From the NCBI GenBank assembly GCA_000750105.3, contig JPHH03000023.1:248001-312000 (forward strand): a stretch of DNA of 64,000 nt, read 5' to 3'. Positions within the stretch are counted from its first letter, which is position 1. The number at the start of each line of letters is the position of its first letter. The DNA is from Tolypocladium sp. Sup5 PDA-1 (Eukaryota > Ascomycota > Sordariomycetes > Hypocreales > Ophiocordycipitaceae). The notes under the pieces are model-generated. The model did not search any database and was not told the DNA's origin. It was given only the letters and a program-made list of their open reading frames with translations. Position numbers and translations under genes: made by a program. Shown here one piece after another: positions 1 to 10,972 of the stretch.

Positions 1-2
1 CG

Positions 3-314
3 GGAGGCGACGACAACGAAAGGCAATGGTATTTTACCAGCGTGAGCCCCGGAGGCCAGAGTATCTCTGCACGCAGCATGGACGCACCACGCTGGCGAAT
101 ACTAGTCCCTCTCATCCAAGATTCGGAGTGGGGATTCAGCGACCTCCAAGACGATCCGCATGAGGAAAGTCCCGTGGCTGCCTTGGAATTCGTCAAGTTC
201 CTGCGCGTCATTGAGAGGCAGCACGGCATCGAAGCGGCGAAATGGGCTGAGGAGGCGGCTTTTGCGACACGGTGGTGGCTCAAGGAAAACCACGAGCGGT
301 GGCGCTATTTATGA
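3..314 (+). CDS. 3' end of an unidentified protein (5' partial)
   Basis: One frame is open from the left edge of the window to a TGA at 312-314, giving about 103 residues that form the C-terminus of a gene beginning upstream. The tail is rich in Trp, Glu and Ala (for example AAKWAEEAAFATRWW) and looks like a helical C-terminal segment. I do not recognise the family. A possible splice acceptor (tttaccag, ending at 40) lies inside the open frame, so the true exon could start at 41; both readings stay open. It is convergent with the ERG3 gene that follows. The strand and frame are fairly secure from composition; the function is unknown. Confidence 0.45.
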   Translation, partial: GGDDNERQWYFTSVSPGGQSISARSMDAPRWRILVPLIQDSEWGFSDLQDDPHEESPVAALEFVKFLRVIERQHGIEAAKWAEEAAFATRWWLKENHERWRYL

Positions 315-814
315 CGAGGCGGCACTAACATGGCCGACCTGAGAGCCGGGACGTGCAGCTCAAAAGCTCATTCGCAGAGTCAGAACCCAAATGTAAGCGG
401 TATATTAGAAAAACAAGTCCTCTTTTTAGTAAGCTTTAACAGCACGCAACACTTCCACTGCAGACATGTCAGGGTCCAACGAACGGCTACCTATATAGCT
501 ATCCAAGCTGCATGGGGACTTACAGGAAACTATTTCTTCTTAAAAGAAGCTGCACATAGCTAAACATATTACCCAACTTCCTGTTTGCTCGAAAATCACA
601 CGTATTCTACGATACAAGGTTCGTACTTATTTGACCTGGGATGGCCGATCGTGAAAGGGATAACCGTTATGCTTGATTCCAATTGTTGATGCCAATATCG
701 GATCCATGAAAGGCTAATCAGCTGCGATTACAACGAATCGCCTGCCTTACAGCGTCCAATCTTAATATGCATATTTACCGGAGACATCAATTCCCCCGGG
801 AAATCGAAAGCACT
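315..814. other. intergenic, no gene seen
   Basis: Convergent 3' region between the partial gene and ERG3. The first 250 bases are moderately AT-rich. I see no coding frame or RNA gene here. Confidence 0.5.
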
Positions 815-1890
815 TTACTCCCTTTTTGGCTTTTTGATTAGGTTACCCTGCTCGTCCACGAGTCCTTTCGCTCGCATCACCTTGAGGGCATCATGGAGAG
901 GATCCAGTGCTGGCTCCGGTGCCCTGTGCGAGCCGAAACAGCTATCGGCCCAGGTGAAGTATTGTCCATAGTTAACGGTGAAGTACATGTGGTGCAACGT
1001 GTGGTGCGCGGGGCTGTTGATGAACTTCTCCGTCCAATGGCCCGTAATCATGTCGCCGTCGTGAATCAGGATGGTCCAGATCTGGACAGCAATGAAGAGG
1101 ACCATGTACAGATATCTCTGCATTGGGCAAATGAAGACGAAGACGCTTTTGAGTTTTAGAAACTATGGCAATAACAGTGATGATGGACTAGGATACTCAC
1201 TGGTATGGCAGAGACTGCACATATCCATCAAGCGGGTGAAAAGCCAGCGCAGCCCATGGCGTGGGAACTATTATTACGTCGTCAGCATTGGCACCTGCAG
1301 GTACGGGAAGGCAAGGTCGAGGTGGGAGGCTATGTGAAAGACTTACCGATCCATTTGTGATGTGGCTTGTGAATGTACTTGTACACGCTGGGGTGATGCT
1401 CCAGGCGATGAATCCAGTAGATGGCAAGATCATTGAAAGCCATGTACAGGATTAAGGACATCAACAGCCAGGGCGAGCCATAGTCGCTCACCTTGGAGTA
1501 AAGCAAGCTTTTGCCACGGACCTCGGCCAGGAACAAAGGCACGGTCAGAATGTTGATAGCCGGAACGGCAGACAGCGATGATTTGATCTCTTGGCGGATT
1601 TGATTCCGCAAGAAGCGAGGATGGTACTCGAGCCGTCGGTCAAATATGAAGTAGTAGGATAGAGCGCCGAAAATGAGGTAGAGGGAAGTCGCGCCGAGTT
1701 GAGTGATGACGAGAATCGATGTGATTTGACGATAGATGTTGTCGCGCGGCCATAGAGACGTAGGCGCCGTGTCGGCGGCCGAGAGATTGGAATATGAGGA
1801 GTTGCTGAGGCTGACGCCGGGATTTGGTAACACCCAGGCGTAGGCCTTATCAAGAATGAGGGGATCGAGAAGCTCGAGAGCTACATCCAT
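815..1890 (-). CDS. ERG3: C-5 sterol desaturase (ERG3), three exons
   Basis: Likely delta7-sterol C5(6)-desaturase, an ER membrane di-iron enzyme that makes the C5 double bond in ergosterol synthesis. The model is complement(join(815..1145,1201..1267,1347..1890)), 313 residues, a little shorter than most fungal ERG3 proteins. All three histidine boxes of the fatty acid hydroxylase/desaturase family are present: HRLEHH (161-166), HKPHH (174-178) and HTLHH (252-256), with hydrophobic segments near 57-83, 112-121 and 140-160. Intron 1 (79 nt) ends at an AG preceded by a GCTGAC branch site; this choice gives the conserved HKWIVPTP join, while an upstream AG would insert nine residues. Intron 2 is 55 nt and restores PYHVFVFICPMQRYLY. 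No damage is visible. Whether it is the main or a second ERG3 paralogue cannot be told. Confidence 0.9.
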
Positions 1891-2349
1891 CGTCTATGGC
1901 GGGCTGCTATTCAAGTGCAGACACGACAATTTAAATGAGCGACGATGGCGGCGGGGATGGCTGTTGGAGCTGGCTGCGCAGCTGAAGTTGAAGCTGCCGC
2001 TGGGAGCTGAGCAAATGAGTTGGCTGAAACCAGCAGTAGACAGCTGACTCTTGGTGTACTGTAGGACGAAGGACTAGGAATTGAGGCAAGACCGACACGA
2101 ATCTGATGAAGACCATAAATCTGCTATGTCCTTTACTGGAATTGGTGTGTGTGGTTCGATAAGGAGGACGGATGGGCAGAGGGTACGGAGTAATGTTGCC
2201 GGGCTGCAGCTCGCCAGAGGTTTGAGACCAGGGGCTAATGAAAGGCGGGGGCACAAATTTCCGTGTTTAGTCACCTTCTTATGTAAGAGACTAGTCTACG
2301 ATATTACCTCCACCCGGGTTACCCTAACTCTCCCTATGCGCGGGACTTA
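1891..2349. other. ERG3 upstream region
   Basis: GC-balanced sequence upstream of ERG3 with several short open frames but no recognisable protein. It presumably holds the ERG3 promoter. It ends where the AT-rich island begins. Confidence 0.4.
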
Positions 2350-2655
2350 GGCCCTGATCTATAAGGCCTTAAATAATTTAAGGCGATATATAAAAATATA
2401 TAAAAGGGTATTTTTCCCTATTTAGGAGGGATATTCCGTATAAGTAAGGGATAAGCAACTCTACTAAGTATATCTCTCTGCCCCCCTACTTAATATATAC
2501 TAAGCTAGCCGGGGCCGGTTAACTAACTACCTATATATAGCATAGTTACTAAGAAAGATACTCTTTTTAGTCCTTAATCGCCTTAAATTATTAGAAGGTT
2601 ATGCTAGCTTACTAGTTATTTAAGGCGGTCGGTACTATATATTATTAGTTATAAT
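2350..2655. repeat. AT-rich, TA-dense island, probable RIP-degenerated repeat
   Basis: About 300 bases crowded with TA dinucleotides (tatataaaaatatataaaag, ctacctatatatagcatag) amid GC-balanced neighbours. This composition is the usual result of RIP on duplicated DNA in ascomycetes. The element cannot be identified. It abuts and truncates the transporter gene at 2650-3585. Confidence 0.6.
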
Positions 2656-3585
2656 AGTGTAATAATAATAATAACATAACGGCGGCGAGGGTAGTATAGG
2701 ATGATCGCCACCTGGAGGAGACGGCCTGCATGCCGGCAAGCATGGGGGTAAGAAAGCTTTCGACTATGATGGCGGCAAATATATGCCATTAACGGTACCT
2801 CGCTGGTGGATGAAGAACATGTCGCGGATCTACTCGGCAAGTCAGCACGTCATCAGCGTACTTGTCACCAGAAACCAGTTGCGTGGTATAGATAGGGGCT
2901 CGACGCACGTTCATCTGAACAGCTGTCTCGTTGGTCGCTCCCGCGATGCCCATGAGAATATTAGACAGGTGCAGCTCCGGCACCGTCCTCATATACCCGC
3001 TCCACCACGACGCGGCCGCGACAATCGCCGCGGAAATAATGTACGTCAGGCGCCGGCCGTACTTTCTCGTAAACGGGATAAAGATGATGCCCCCTACGGC
3101 CAGGCCGACGAGCTGCATGGCTTGCGCGTTGTTGGGGTCCTCGTAGGTGACGTCCATGTCTTGTAGCATCTGCGTCCAGAACACGGTCTGTGTGGACAGA
3201 CTCCGGAGCCTCAGTATCGTATTGGCTATGGCTAGGGAGAGTGGCACTCACACGGTGAATACGGCTATTTTCATGGCTGTGAGGAGGCCGAGGTTTACGG
3301 ACTTGCGCCACATGGACCATGTCTAGGAGGTGTAAGCAGTGGGGCATATTTATTCAAGGTCATGGTCGTGAACTAACCAAGGGATCATTTGGGTCATCAG
3401 ACGGGGTTGGGATTAAGATGACCTCTCCGCGTGCATTATTATCTGATGGACGTGTGTTAGTACATGGACATCTGTAACTGTTGCAAACTATTAGCAAAAT
3501 TAAACTTACTTCTGAGCAACTCTACTGTCCCAGGAGGATGGCTCGGGCCGTCCGCCGCCGACGGGCTATTTCCATAATTACTCAT
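2650..3585 (-). pseudogene. MFS transporter (polyamine/drug type), 3'-truncated and frameshifted
   Basis: The 5' half of a 12-TM major facilitator gene is recognisable. Exons read 3510-3585, 3378-3442, 3254-3322 and 2909-3187 in consistent phase, with a TACTAAC branch site in intron 1. Together they give an N-terminus with the family hallmark IPTPSDDPNDPLTWSMWRKS, followed by transmembrane segments and the FTRKYGRR loop of motif A. After a fourth intron (from 2908, GTGCGT donor, GCTGAC branch site) the frame reads an FFIHQRGT motif, then needs a one-base correction near 2775 to continue through FLTPM and part of the next helix. The sequence then runs into the AT-rich island at about 2650, so roughly the last half of the protein is missing. 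The product would not work. Confidence 0.8.
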
Positions 3586-4849
3586 CTGGACATTCGCAAA
3601 TCCACTCTGCTGTTGTGAAATATGAATCTAACAAAAGATGGTGATCGAGTATCTGATGGAAAACGGCCGGGTATTAGAATGCAATGCTGATAAAGAGATG
3701 CCCCGGGCTGGAAACAAACATAACCCAGCGGGTCGGCGGAGCAGTGATAGATACCTGATATTGGCGCCCAAGATCTGCGGGGTCTCAGAATCTGCGGGCC
3801 GATCTCATGCACCTCAGACCTACTTGCCGAGGAGGTAGGTAACTCCGTCCGGTGTCGTAAGAGCGAGAGCCGGGTGCGCTATGAGTAGGTGGGAATGTAC
3901 CGGCGGAGGAATTACGCTAAGCCTCTTTTTGCGACGGGCTCGTGTGAGACGTCTTCGGCAATTCAGCTGGAGAGGCTATTGCTTTGGTATTGCGGTGCCT
4001 AGCGAACGGGAGACGCCTCCGGATATCGTGTTGCCTCACCATTTCTTACCAGATACATGTAGTCCGTAAGAACTTTTATTCTCAGCATTCATTTTAGTTC
4101 ACGTCGATTTTAATTGATAGCGGATCGCTAATAGGCTTGGGCCTACGCCCATAGATCCCATCTGCCTAAGGTAACACTAGCAATATAGTCAAATTAAGGA
4201 AGTATAGAGATGTTTAGATATATGACCCGTAGATATGCCAAGTATCGATATTGGCGTGTGTGTGCTTCAACCATGAAACAGTACCTCGAATCATGGACGA
4301 GAATATTGGCCTATCAGCGCTGCATCCTAAACGACTTTATTTAGCCGAGATATAACGTCCTCTACTTCTGACAACGTGACAACGGGTCTCTCTGGTTGGA
4401 CTTTGCACGGTCAAAGGACCCATAATAGAAGAGGGTAAAGCTAATTGAAGATATGCCCAGAGCAATAACGCCCCTTTTTTCGCGGGCAACAGGACGCCCT
4501 ATAAGCCTGATTCCGTCGATCAGCCACAATTAGCACGCGTAGTTGCGGGGAATACCAGAGACAAGCACCCTCTGCCAAGCGGAGCCGCCCACCCCGTTCA
4601 TGCTGCCGAGCATCGTCGTAGCGTCAATTAGCTACCGAGAGGCGGGGAACCGCGGACGCCCGAATATGCGGCCCGTCGGGGCCCGAACCAGAGAAGCCGG
4701 ATAAGAAGAACCATAGAAAGGAGGCAGCCCGGTTGTCTTATTAAAGCTGCGCTATTGAAGGGAGGATGAGCGTGTAATAACCTCCGACGACAAGTCGCCA
4801 ACCAACCATTTTACACTGTCTAACCCAGCACAGGATGGTGGTCGTTTTG
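3586..4849. other. intergenic, no gene seen
   Basis: Upstream region of the truncated transporter. The part from 4060 to 4440 is AT-leaning with scattered TA runs; 4500-4760 is GC-richer. No frame shows protein-like composition for more than about 60 codons. Confidence 0.45.
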
Positions 4850-5440
4850 GAAGGCTGGCTCGGGTGCCGGGAGACGAATGACGGTCTAGGATAGTATTGC
4901 TCGATCAGTTCTTTGGTGCTCCTCTAGGCATGAGAACATAGGAGCCATGTTATTACCGTTCGTCTAAGGTCAGAGGCGAGCCCTTCCGGAGGCTGACGAA
5001 CCGATCCAGGTAGTAGGCCATCCAGAAGGTCCTCCGCTTTTGCTCCATCTCGATCCAGTGAGTCTGGATGACCGCCGTGTCTGACGCATCAATATCCTGG
5101 AACCAGTCCAGCTGGATCAAGCGGAACGCACGGCCGGCACTAATCCACCCGCGACGGAAGTCGACGAACATGAACTCGTGGATGGTCGGCAAGAGCCAGG
5201 CTTGAATATGCTCGATGTCCGTCTTTGCGGGACTCGTTACCTTTTCTTCCAGCTCCTCTATCAGCCGACGTGCCTCTCGGTACAGAAAGTCTCCTACGTC
5301 CTGATAGTGGGCCGATTCCGGTGCGGCCAATGTCCATAGGGTGTGCTGCAGACATAGCTTGACCTGGTTTTGGCGGCCTGCCCGGCCCAGGCTGAGTATC
5401 GCGCATGATGAACAATCGAAGTGAAGGCGTGGATCCTATT
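4850..5440 (-). pseudogene. fragment of a fungal-specific transcription factor (Fungal_trans middle domain)
   Basis: Reading on the minus strand, a frame from about 5435 gives CAILSLGRAGRQNQVKLCLQ, then a helical stretch and FWMAYYLDRFVSLRKGSPLT, which matches the middle homology region of Zn2Cys6 regulators (the RRTFWMAYYLDRF pattern is diagnostic). After a possible intron (donor at 4966, CCTAG acceptor before 4890) the text TVIRLPAPE, also typical of the family, appears, but the reading phase is off by one base. No zinc cluster is found upstream and the C-terminal half is absent. I read it as a truncated, frameshifted relic. An unusual splice could rescue the phase but not the missing ends. 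Confidence 0.65.
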
Positions 5441-5749
5441 AAAGTTCAGCCGGTCCCTCTCTCGAGCCAGAACATTCTTCTTCTGTTGCCTTTCGCACTG
5501 CACAGTCAGCATGACGGACGTGAGATCGGGGACATAGGTTCGCCGGTCTTCGTAGACTTTCCCAAGGAGCTCGCTATGCTTCAGCCTGAGCGGCTTAATC
5601 CTAACCTGGACCCGTATGCACTTAGATGGATCTGGGCCCTCAAATACAACCTCGCTAACTTACGCGATTGCGCATACGGCCGTGGTTCTTGGGGCTTTAC
5701 AGGCAAGAAAGCACTATGCGGTATCTTAAGCACTCTTACTAATTAGTCT
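5441..5749. other. gap between two relics
   Basis: An open frame on the plus strand (5405-5746) overlaps the transcription-factor relic and shows no recognisable domain. I treat it as chance. Confidence 0.35.
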
Positions 5750-7660
5750 ACTAGTCCTTCGTACCGTCTATACGGAGGAGTCAGATACCTTATTTCTAGT
5801 CGCTATAGAGGCGCTTCAAAGATGGATTACCGAGTACTATATCCATATAAACCGCTTTCCGTGGTTCGGCGCCCGGGGTGAGAAAGATAAAAACGCTGAT
5901 GGGTTAGCAAACGAAGAGATTGCACGCCGGTTTCGAATCGAAGTGCTCCAAGATAAAGACAAGCTGAATTTTCCAGAACTCGCAGGCGCCTCTTATAAGA
6001 CTATCAAAACCCTCGTCAACTATTTCAATCAATGGGTTGTCGACGTAGGGGGCGATCTAACTGACGAGTATCCTGTGAACACTAGACTCGCCAGCTGCCT
6101 AGTGGTCGATCTAGAGTCTCTGTATTCTCTGATTCAGCTTTCGCAGGAGAAATTTCCTTTACTACGCGCTGCCGTTGACCTTCAGGAAAAATAGGTAAGA
6201 ATTTAATCTCTATTGTACTTATGAGACCTTGAGCTATCTCGTCAGATACGACATGACTACGAGAGTCCGCTTTCGATCGCAAAGATTAAACAAAAGATCT
6301 AATACGAGGTATTCCTTTAGGCCTGGCGAGATCAAGCTTTCTGTGCGCACGTGTGGGTGCTTGATGCCCGAGCTGTTAGACTATATGTTGAGGGAGAGAC
6401 GATATCCGGGGAGAGAGGGTGGGCGAAATTGCACGCTGAAGACATTCCGGATGCTTGGTTTTTTCAGGCATCTCATTGGAACCAGGAATTATCTTGGGCA
6501 ATTGTCAATGGGATGGCTGATGAGCGTCAACACATGTTTGTTGTAGCTCTATACAACATGCCAATGCAGACCTCGATATAGAAGAAAAATATTCAAGAAA
6601 CGAGCGTTGACACCAAGGAGCAGTTCTTGATTCACGCGTATCGAGACCTTTGTGACTTCATTGCCGACTTTCAGAAGACTCACAGTGGCAAGCCAACCAA
6701 GCGTATGCTCGTAGCAATTGGCAACTGGGATCCCAACTTTGATCTGTAAAAGGCCACTGGCGAAGACAGAATCAGGTGGTGTCGGCCGTATCGAAGCGCT
6801 CAAAATTGAAGAGACGGCGTGTCCCGCGAGCGGCGGTGGAATCGTCATCTGCCGGCACGTATGACCTGCTCAAGGTAGATGCAGAAATGTTCTTCACGAC
6901 CAAGTGGTCTTCGCTTCTATTACACCGTTCGGTGGGCTGGAACCCTGAGAAGATTAGCGACACCGATATACCTGTTGCCTCTTCGCTTGGCTCGGTTCAC
7001 GTATCCCAGAAAAGAACAATCCTTGACCCGGTGATTGGTGAACGACGACTGGAGGAGACTCATCTGCTCCGCCGCGCAAAGGCTGCCTTTGGGGACGACA
7101 ATGTGTTTGAGAAATTGCAAAACTTTAAGTCGTCAGTCGTGTCTGGAGTCAGCGACGACTCCCCGCGCAAGTCTGATATCACGAAGCCATGCAATGCGGC
7201 CCTGACACAGTGCTACCAACGATGCAGCGGCCTGGTGGAAAACATGTTTCTTGCTGGTCCTAGCAATGGCGACTTATCGCCAGCCACCATGCTAAAGCTT
7301 CCAGAGCAATATTTTTTGATGAAGTATGCAGTAGCCGGCCTGTGCTTAGTGTGAACTATACCTGGGCTCTCATACGAATGATGATGGTATTCTTGGGCAT
7401 TGAGGAGAAGCTCAGAGCGCAGAGGAACCCGCTGTACATGCGTGCGTACGAATAAGACACGGCCGGGGGGCAAGACAAGAGGGTCTGATTAACGTCCTTG
7501 ACCCCGGTGGAGGACGATGATGAGTGCCTTCGCGTCATGGCGGAGGTGTTTGAGGGTCCAAGGGTGAGGTTTATGAATCACATTTACTGGGATGACTTGG
7601 ACTTTAAAATCAAGAGAACAGAGACCGGGAAAGAAGAGGAGGAATCGAAATGGAAGTAGA
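5750..7660 (+). pseudogene. unidentified gene with coding-like segments broken by stops and shifts
   Basis: Several plus-strand segments have strong protein-like composition but do not join into one frame. They are: about 5755-6194 (ALQRWITEYY, NRFPWFGARGEKD, ending LLRAAVDLQEK); 6322-6750 after a possible acceptor cctttag, interrupted by one TAG at 6579-6581 with the same frame continuing beyond it (KEQFLIHAYRDLCDFIADF); 6776-7354 (192 codons, Ser/Lys-rich then helical); 7355-7455 (WALIRMMMVFLGIEEKL); and 7503-7655 (MAEVFEGPRVRF, then an acidic-lysine tail). I do not recognise a family. An intact gene of five or more exons is possible, but the in-frame TAG inside an otherwise continuous frame argues for decay. 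Confidence 0.5.
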
Positions 7661-8053
7661 GGAGCCAGCACAGTGTGTGTTAATGTAGATCCCGGCAAAG
7701 TAAGTCGCTTTATTATGTTGGTTCTGCAGACCCGGCAGGGAGCAAAGGCGGTCGAGGTAGAGGGGGCTTTCGATTGCTTGCGCCGAAAGAGGCATAAGGG
7801 GCAGATCTGGTAGGGCATTGCCCCCCTCGAACATTGCTTCGAACCTCGTCATATTAAACTCGTATGAAAGGAAGCGCTGCTCTCTATGTTCTATCATGAT
7901 ACTAGGCATAACTCATCACTGTCTCTGTCTTCGTGCTGTCGATTAAATAGTACCTTTAAAAATGCCAAATAGCTGCAGGCCGTCCCTTAAAATAAACGAA
8001 GGAGCCGGCCCACACACTGGACTGCTCTGCTGTCCCGAGCGATGAAGCATCTC
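7661..8053. other. intergenic, no gene seen
   Basis: Convergent region between the broken gene and the DUF3712 gene. No feature was recognised. Confidence 0.4.
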
Positions 8054-9477
8054 TCAAGGTTTTCCCATCTTCATCTTCATTCCCAACTTGAGCATGTTCC
8101 ATGCCATCGAGCCCCGCAGTCCAGCTCTCTTCATTTTCGTGGTCGTAGAGCTCTCGGTTTCGTTCTTTATGATATTTGTCGTGTTCCAATGACCCACAAT
8201 ATTCTCGAGAAGGGTAGAGTTACCAAATATCTCGGTGACAATGTCGACCAACGATGCGTGGCCGCCGCCCAGAAGGCTGCCAGCAACGTCGCTCACCAAT
8301 TTGATGACAGATAGTGGGATAGGAAGTCGAGCCTTGTTGAGAACAGCCTCAATGAACTTGATATGCTCACCGTTGACAATAGTGCTGTTGCCCGTCACGT
8401 AGAGCTGAATGTTGCCCTTACTCAGCGCGTCTCCCTGGCTGGCAAGGATGGCGCCAATGTTCGGCAGTATGCTTTTGAGGTAGACCTCGCCACTGAAGGA
8501 CCTCGTATTGTTCCCAGGCGGCAGCACGACATCGTAAAGGGTGATGAGGCCGATTCTGATATCGCCCAGTAGTAGATTGAGAGTCAAGTTTCCCAGGCCG
8601 AGTGTGAGAACACCCCAGTTCGGCAAGTTGAGCGTTCCCTTGAGATTATTACCGTTTTTATCGGCCGGCAGCACGAGCTGCAAGTCCTGGATGGCCAAGC
8701 CATCCAGCTTATTCAGCGACGGCAGGGTGATGGTCTTTTCGAGATGGGGTTTGGATTCCAGCGCTCCAAGATGGACCGTCGGGTTGCCCCGGATGGACAG
8801 CTTCACTTGCGGCTGGTCAAGAACGTTGTTGAACCACCCGACGAGCTCCGTCTCGTTGGTTATCGTCACGGTCTGGTTCGTGAGGATGGCGTCTGTGTTT
8901 CCATTGACATGCTGCTCCGGGAGAGTGATGTTGATGAATGGTGAGAAGGTGGGAGTGTCTTTGTTGTATAGGAAGAGTAGTATGGGATCGATTGTCACTG
9001 GTAATGGTGTATCGAGTGATATGTTGAGAGACAGGCTGACCTGTGTTGGCGATAGGGCCTGAAGGGTGCCGCCGTGCACTGGCAGCTCTTGATTGTTGAG
9101 TAACAACTGCACAATGGCGGGAATGATGACTTTGAACCTGGTGCTTTTGTCAGTGCATTTCTTTCTTCTTCCAAGGGAGACACGCACAGAACTGGCAGTA
9201 AGATGGCGAGAAAAATGATTGCGCCTATGAGATACCACAACCAAAATCGCTTGAAATGGCGCATGACCTTCTGCTTCTTGTTGAGGACGACTGGCGGCGG
9301 CTTTTCTTCAACATGGTCGACTGAGGCGCCATTGTCACTGCGAGGTTCTGCCGTCTTGTCACTTTGAGGTTCGGCCGGCTTTGACTTCCCTTTAACGCCA
9401 TCTCTGCTGCCGTGCAAAGAGGCTGGCGGGCTGTTTGGCTCATAATGTGACTCTTCTTGGAACACCTTTGATGACAT
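8054..9477 (-). CDS. DUF3712 single-pass membrane protein
   Basis: The model is complement(join(8054..9137,9188..9477)), 457 residues. The 50-nt intron has a GTGCGT donor and CACTGAC branch site, and joins the transmembrane segment to the outer domain without loss. Residues 1-78 are a Pro/Ser/Glu-rich cytoplasmic tail ending in basic KKQKVMRHFKRF; residues 79-101 are one strongly hydrophobic helix; the rest is an extracellular or lumenal domain with many N-glycosylation sequons (NQT, NET, NNT, NST, NTT) and alternating beta-type hydrophobics such as LGNLTLNLLLGDIRIGL. This layout is that of fungal DUF3712 proteins, whose biochemical role is unknown; a vacuolar or plasma-membrane location is inferred. 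It is divergent from the modular secreted protein, about 1.5 kb apart. Confidence 0.85.
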
Positions 9478-10972
9478 GATGCCTTTATCTTGAGCAGCAT
9501 CAAGATGGTAGAGGAGCCAGTAGTGAATATGCGCTGAAGAGTTCGGCCACGAGAAGTCGAGAAGCAGGACTTGAAGTCGGCGTGATCACAGGGCTTTCAG
9601 TGCGCCAGAATTCATGTCGCAGCATCTCAATATTTTGACCTGCCTTCATTCATGATTCTTAAGCAGGCCGAGGCACACGTCTGGCAGATCGTTGCGCATC
9701 CCGACGCTACCCCTCACGTTGGTTCTTGGCACTTGCCCATGCACGCCTCCCGCGACATGATCCCAAATAGGCAAGGACGTGCCACACTACGGTAGGCCTG
9801 GTCCGCGTTAGGTTTCCAGGAATGTTCATCCATGTCACCCGTTACTGGACGACGGTCCAAACAAAAAGTGGACTGAGTTTAACTATTGAAAGTCGTAGAG
9901 ATGTTGTGACGGATCCCATCACCCGGCTCTGGCCAAATAGGCAGATCCAGAATCCAGATCAGCCCCTGTCGTCCCATTTAGACCCCACCGCATAGGATGG
10001 TTGTGGCGGGGTTGTGGAGGTTGCGGGGTTGCTCGTTCAGCTTTTTGGGCGACCAAGTCGGAAAGAGGCCGGTGTTTCCCATCAAAGGAACAAGGACAGG
10101 TTGCAGGTGCCTCTAGTCCCTCTACGCGGGTTCAATTTGCTCAATTTAACGTGTTGTATCGTGCAAGAGAGAGGGCGGACAGTTGTGTGTGTTTCCCCCT
10201 GCTTATTATCTTTTGTAGGTTTGATTCATACCAATACTCTCCAGGCAGCCAACTCAAATAAGCAAGCAACATTCCACAGGAGGGAGCAGAGATGGTCATG
10301 CGGGAGAAGGAAGAACTATACACGTACTTTTTTGTACCGGAAGTTGCCGAGGTTGCAGTACAGAGCCCGAGCACGGTGAGGGATTTTAGCAGCGGCGACG
10401 CTTAATTGGACCAGAAACAAGGAAGTAGGTGTGGCGGTAGGGCAAGGAAAGATTCGATTGGTCTCGCACCAGCAGCTATGTGGTATCAATGCGTATTTAG
10501 TTAGCATCCAATCATCTAGGGCGTATTAGTGAGGATTACGACCGTTCGCGGCTAACATCCTCAGGTCAACCGATATCGCACCCACCCTGACCTCCACTCA
10601 TCGTCAAGTTGCCCAATGCATGAACAGAAAAGGTCAGGTCCACCCGATTCTGGGGCCCCGGCCATGGCCAGGTGGGCTGGGTCGGGGAAGTTTGGGGAAA
10701 TTGGACTTGGCAGCGCGGGGGAGGAGCTGAATACCCCAGCATTCATGTGCCAATCCCGAAAAAGATCGATACAGATGGGCATGGGCTCCGAGGCCCTCCT
10801 CGGTACCCTCCGTCCGTGAGCTTCATGTGAAATTGAATGGCGCGTGATGGGGATGACAAGTCTCGCCCATATTCCCAACCCTCCCCGGAGTCCCTTCGTT
10901 TCCCACCTGTCCTATCATCTTGGCCAGCTGCATCGCTGTTTCAACGTTCATCGAGTCAAGTGAACCATCTCC
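9478..10972. other. shared divergent upstream region
   Basis: About 1.5 kb between the starts of the DUF3712 gene and the modular secreted protein gene. No coding frame is convincing. The 800 bases nearest 10973 hold C/T-rich stretches typical of fungal promoters. It could serve both genes. Confidence 0.5.
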
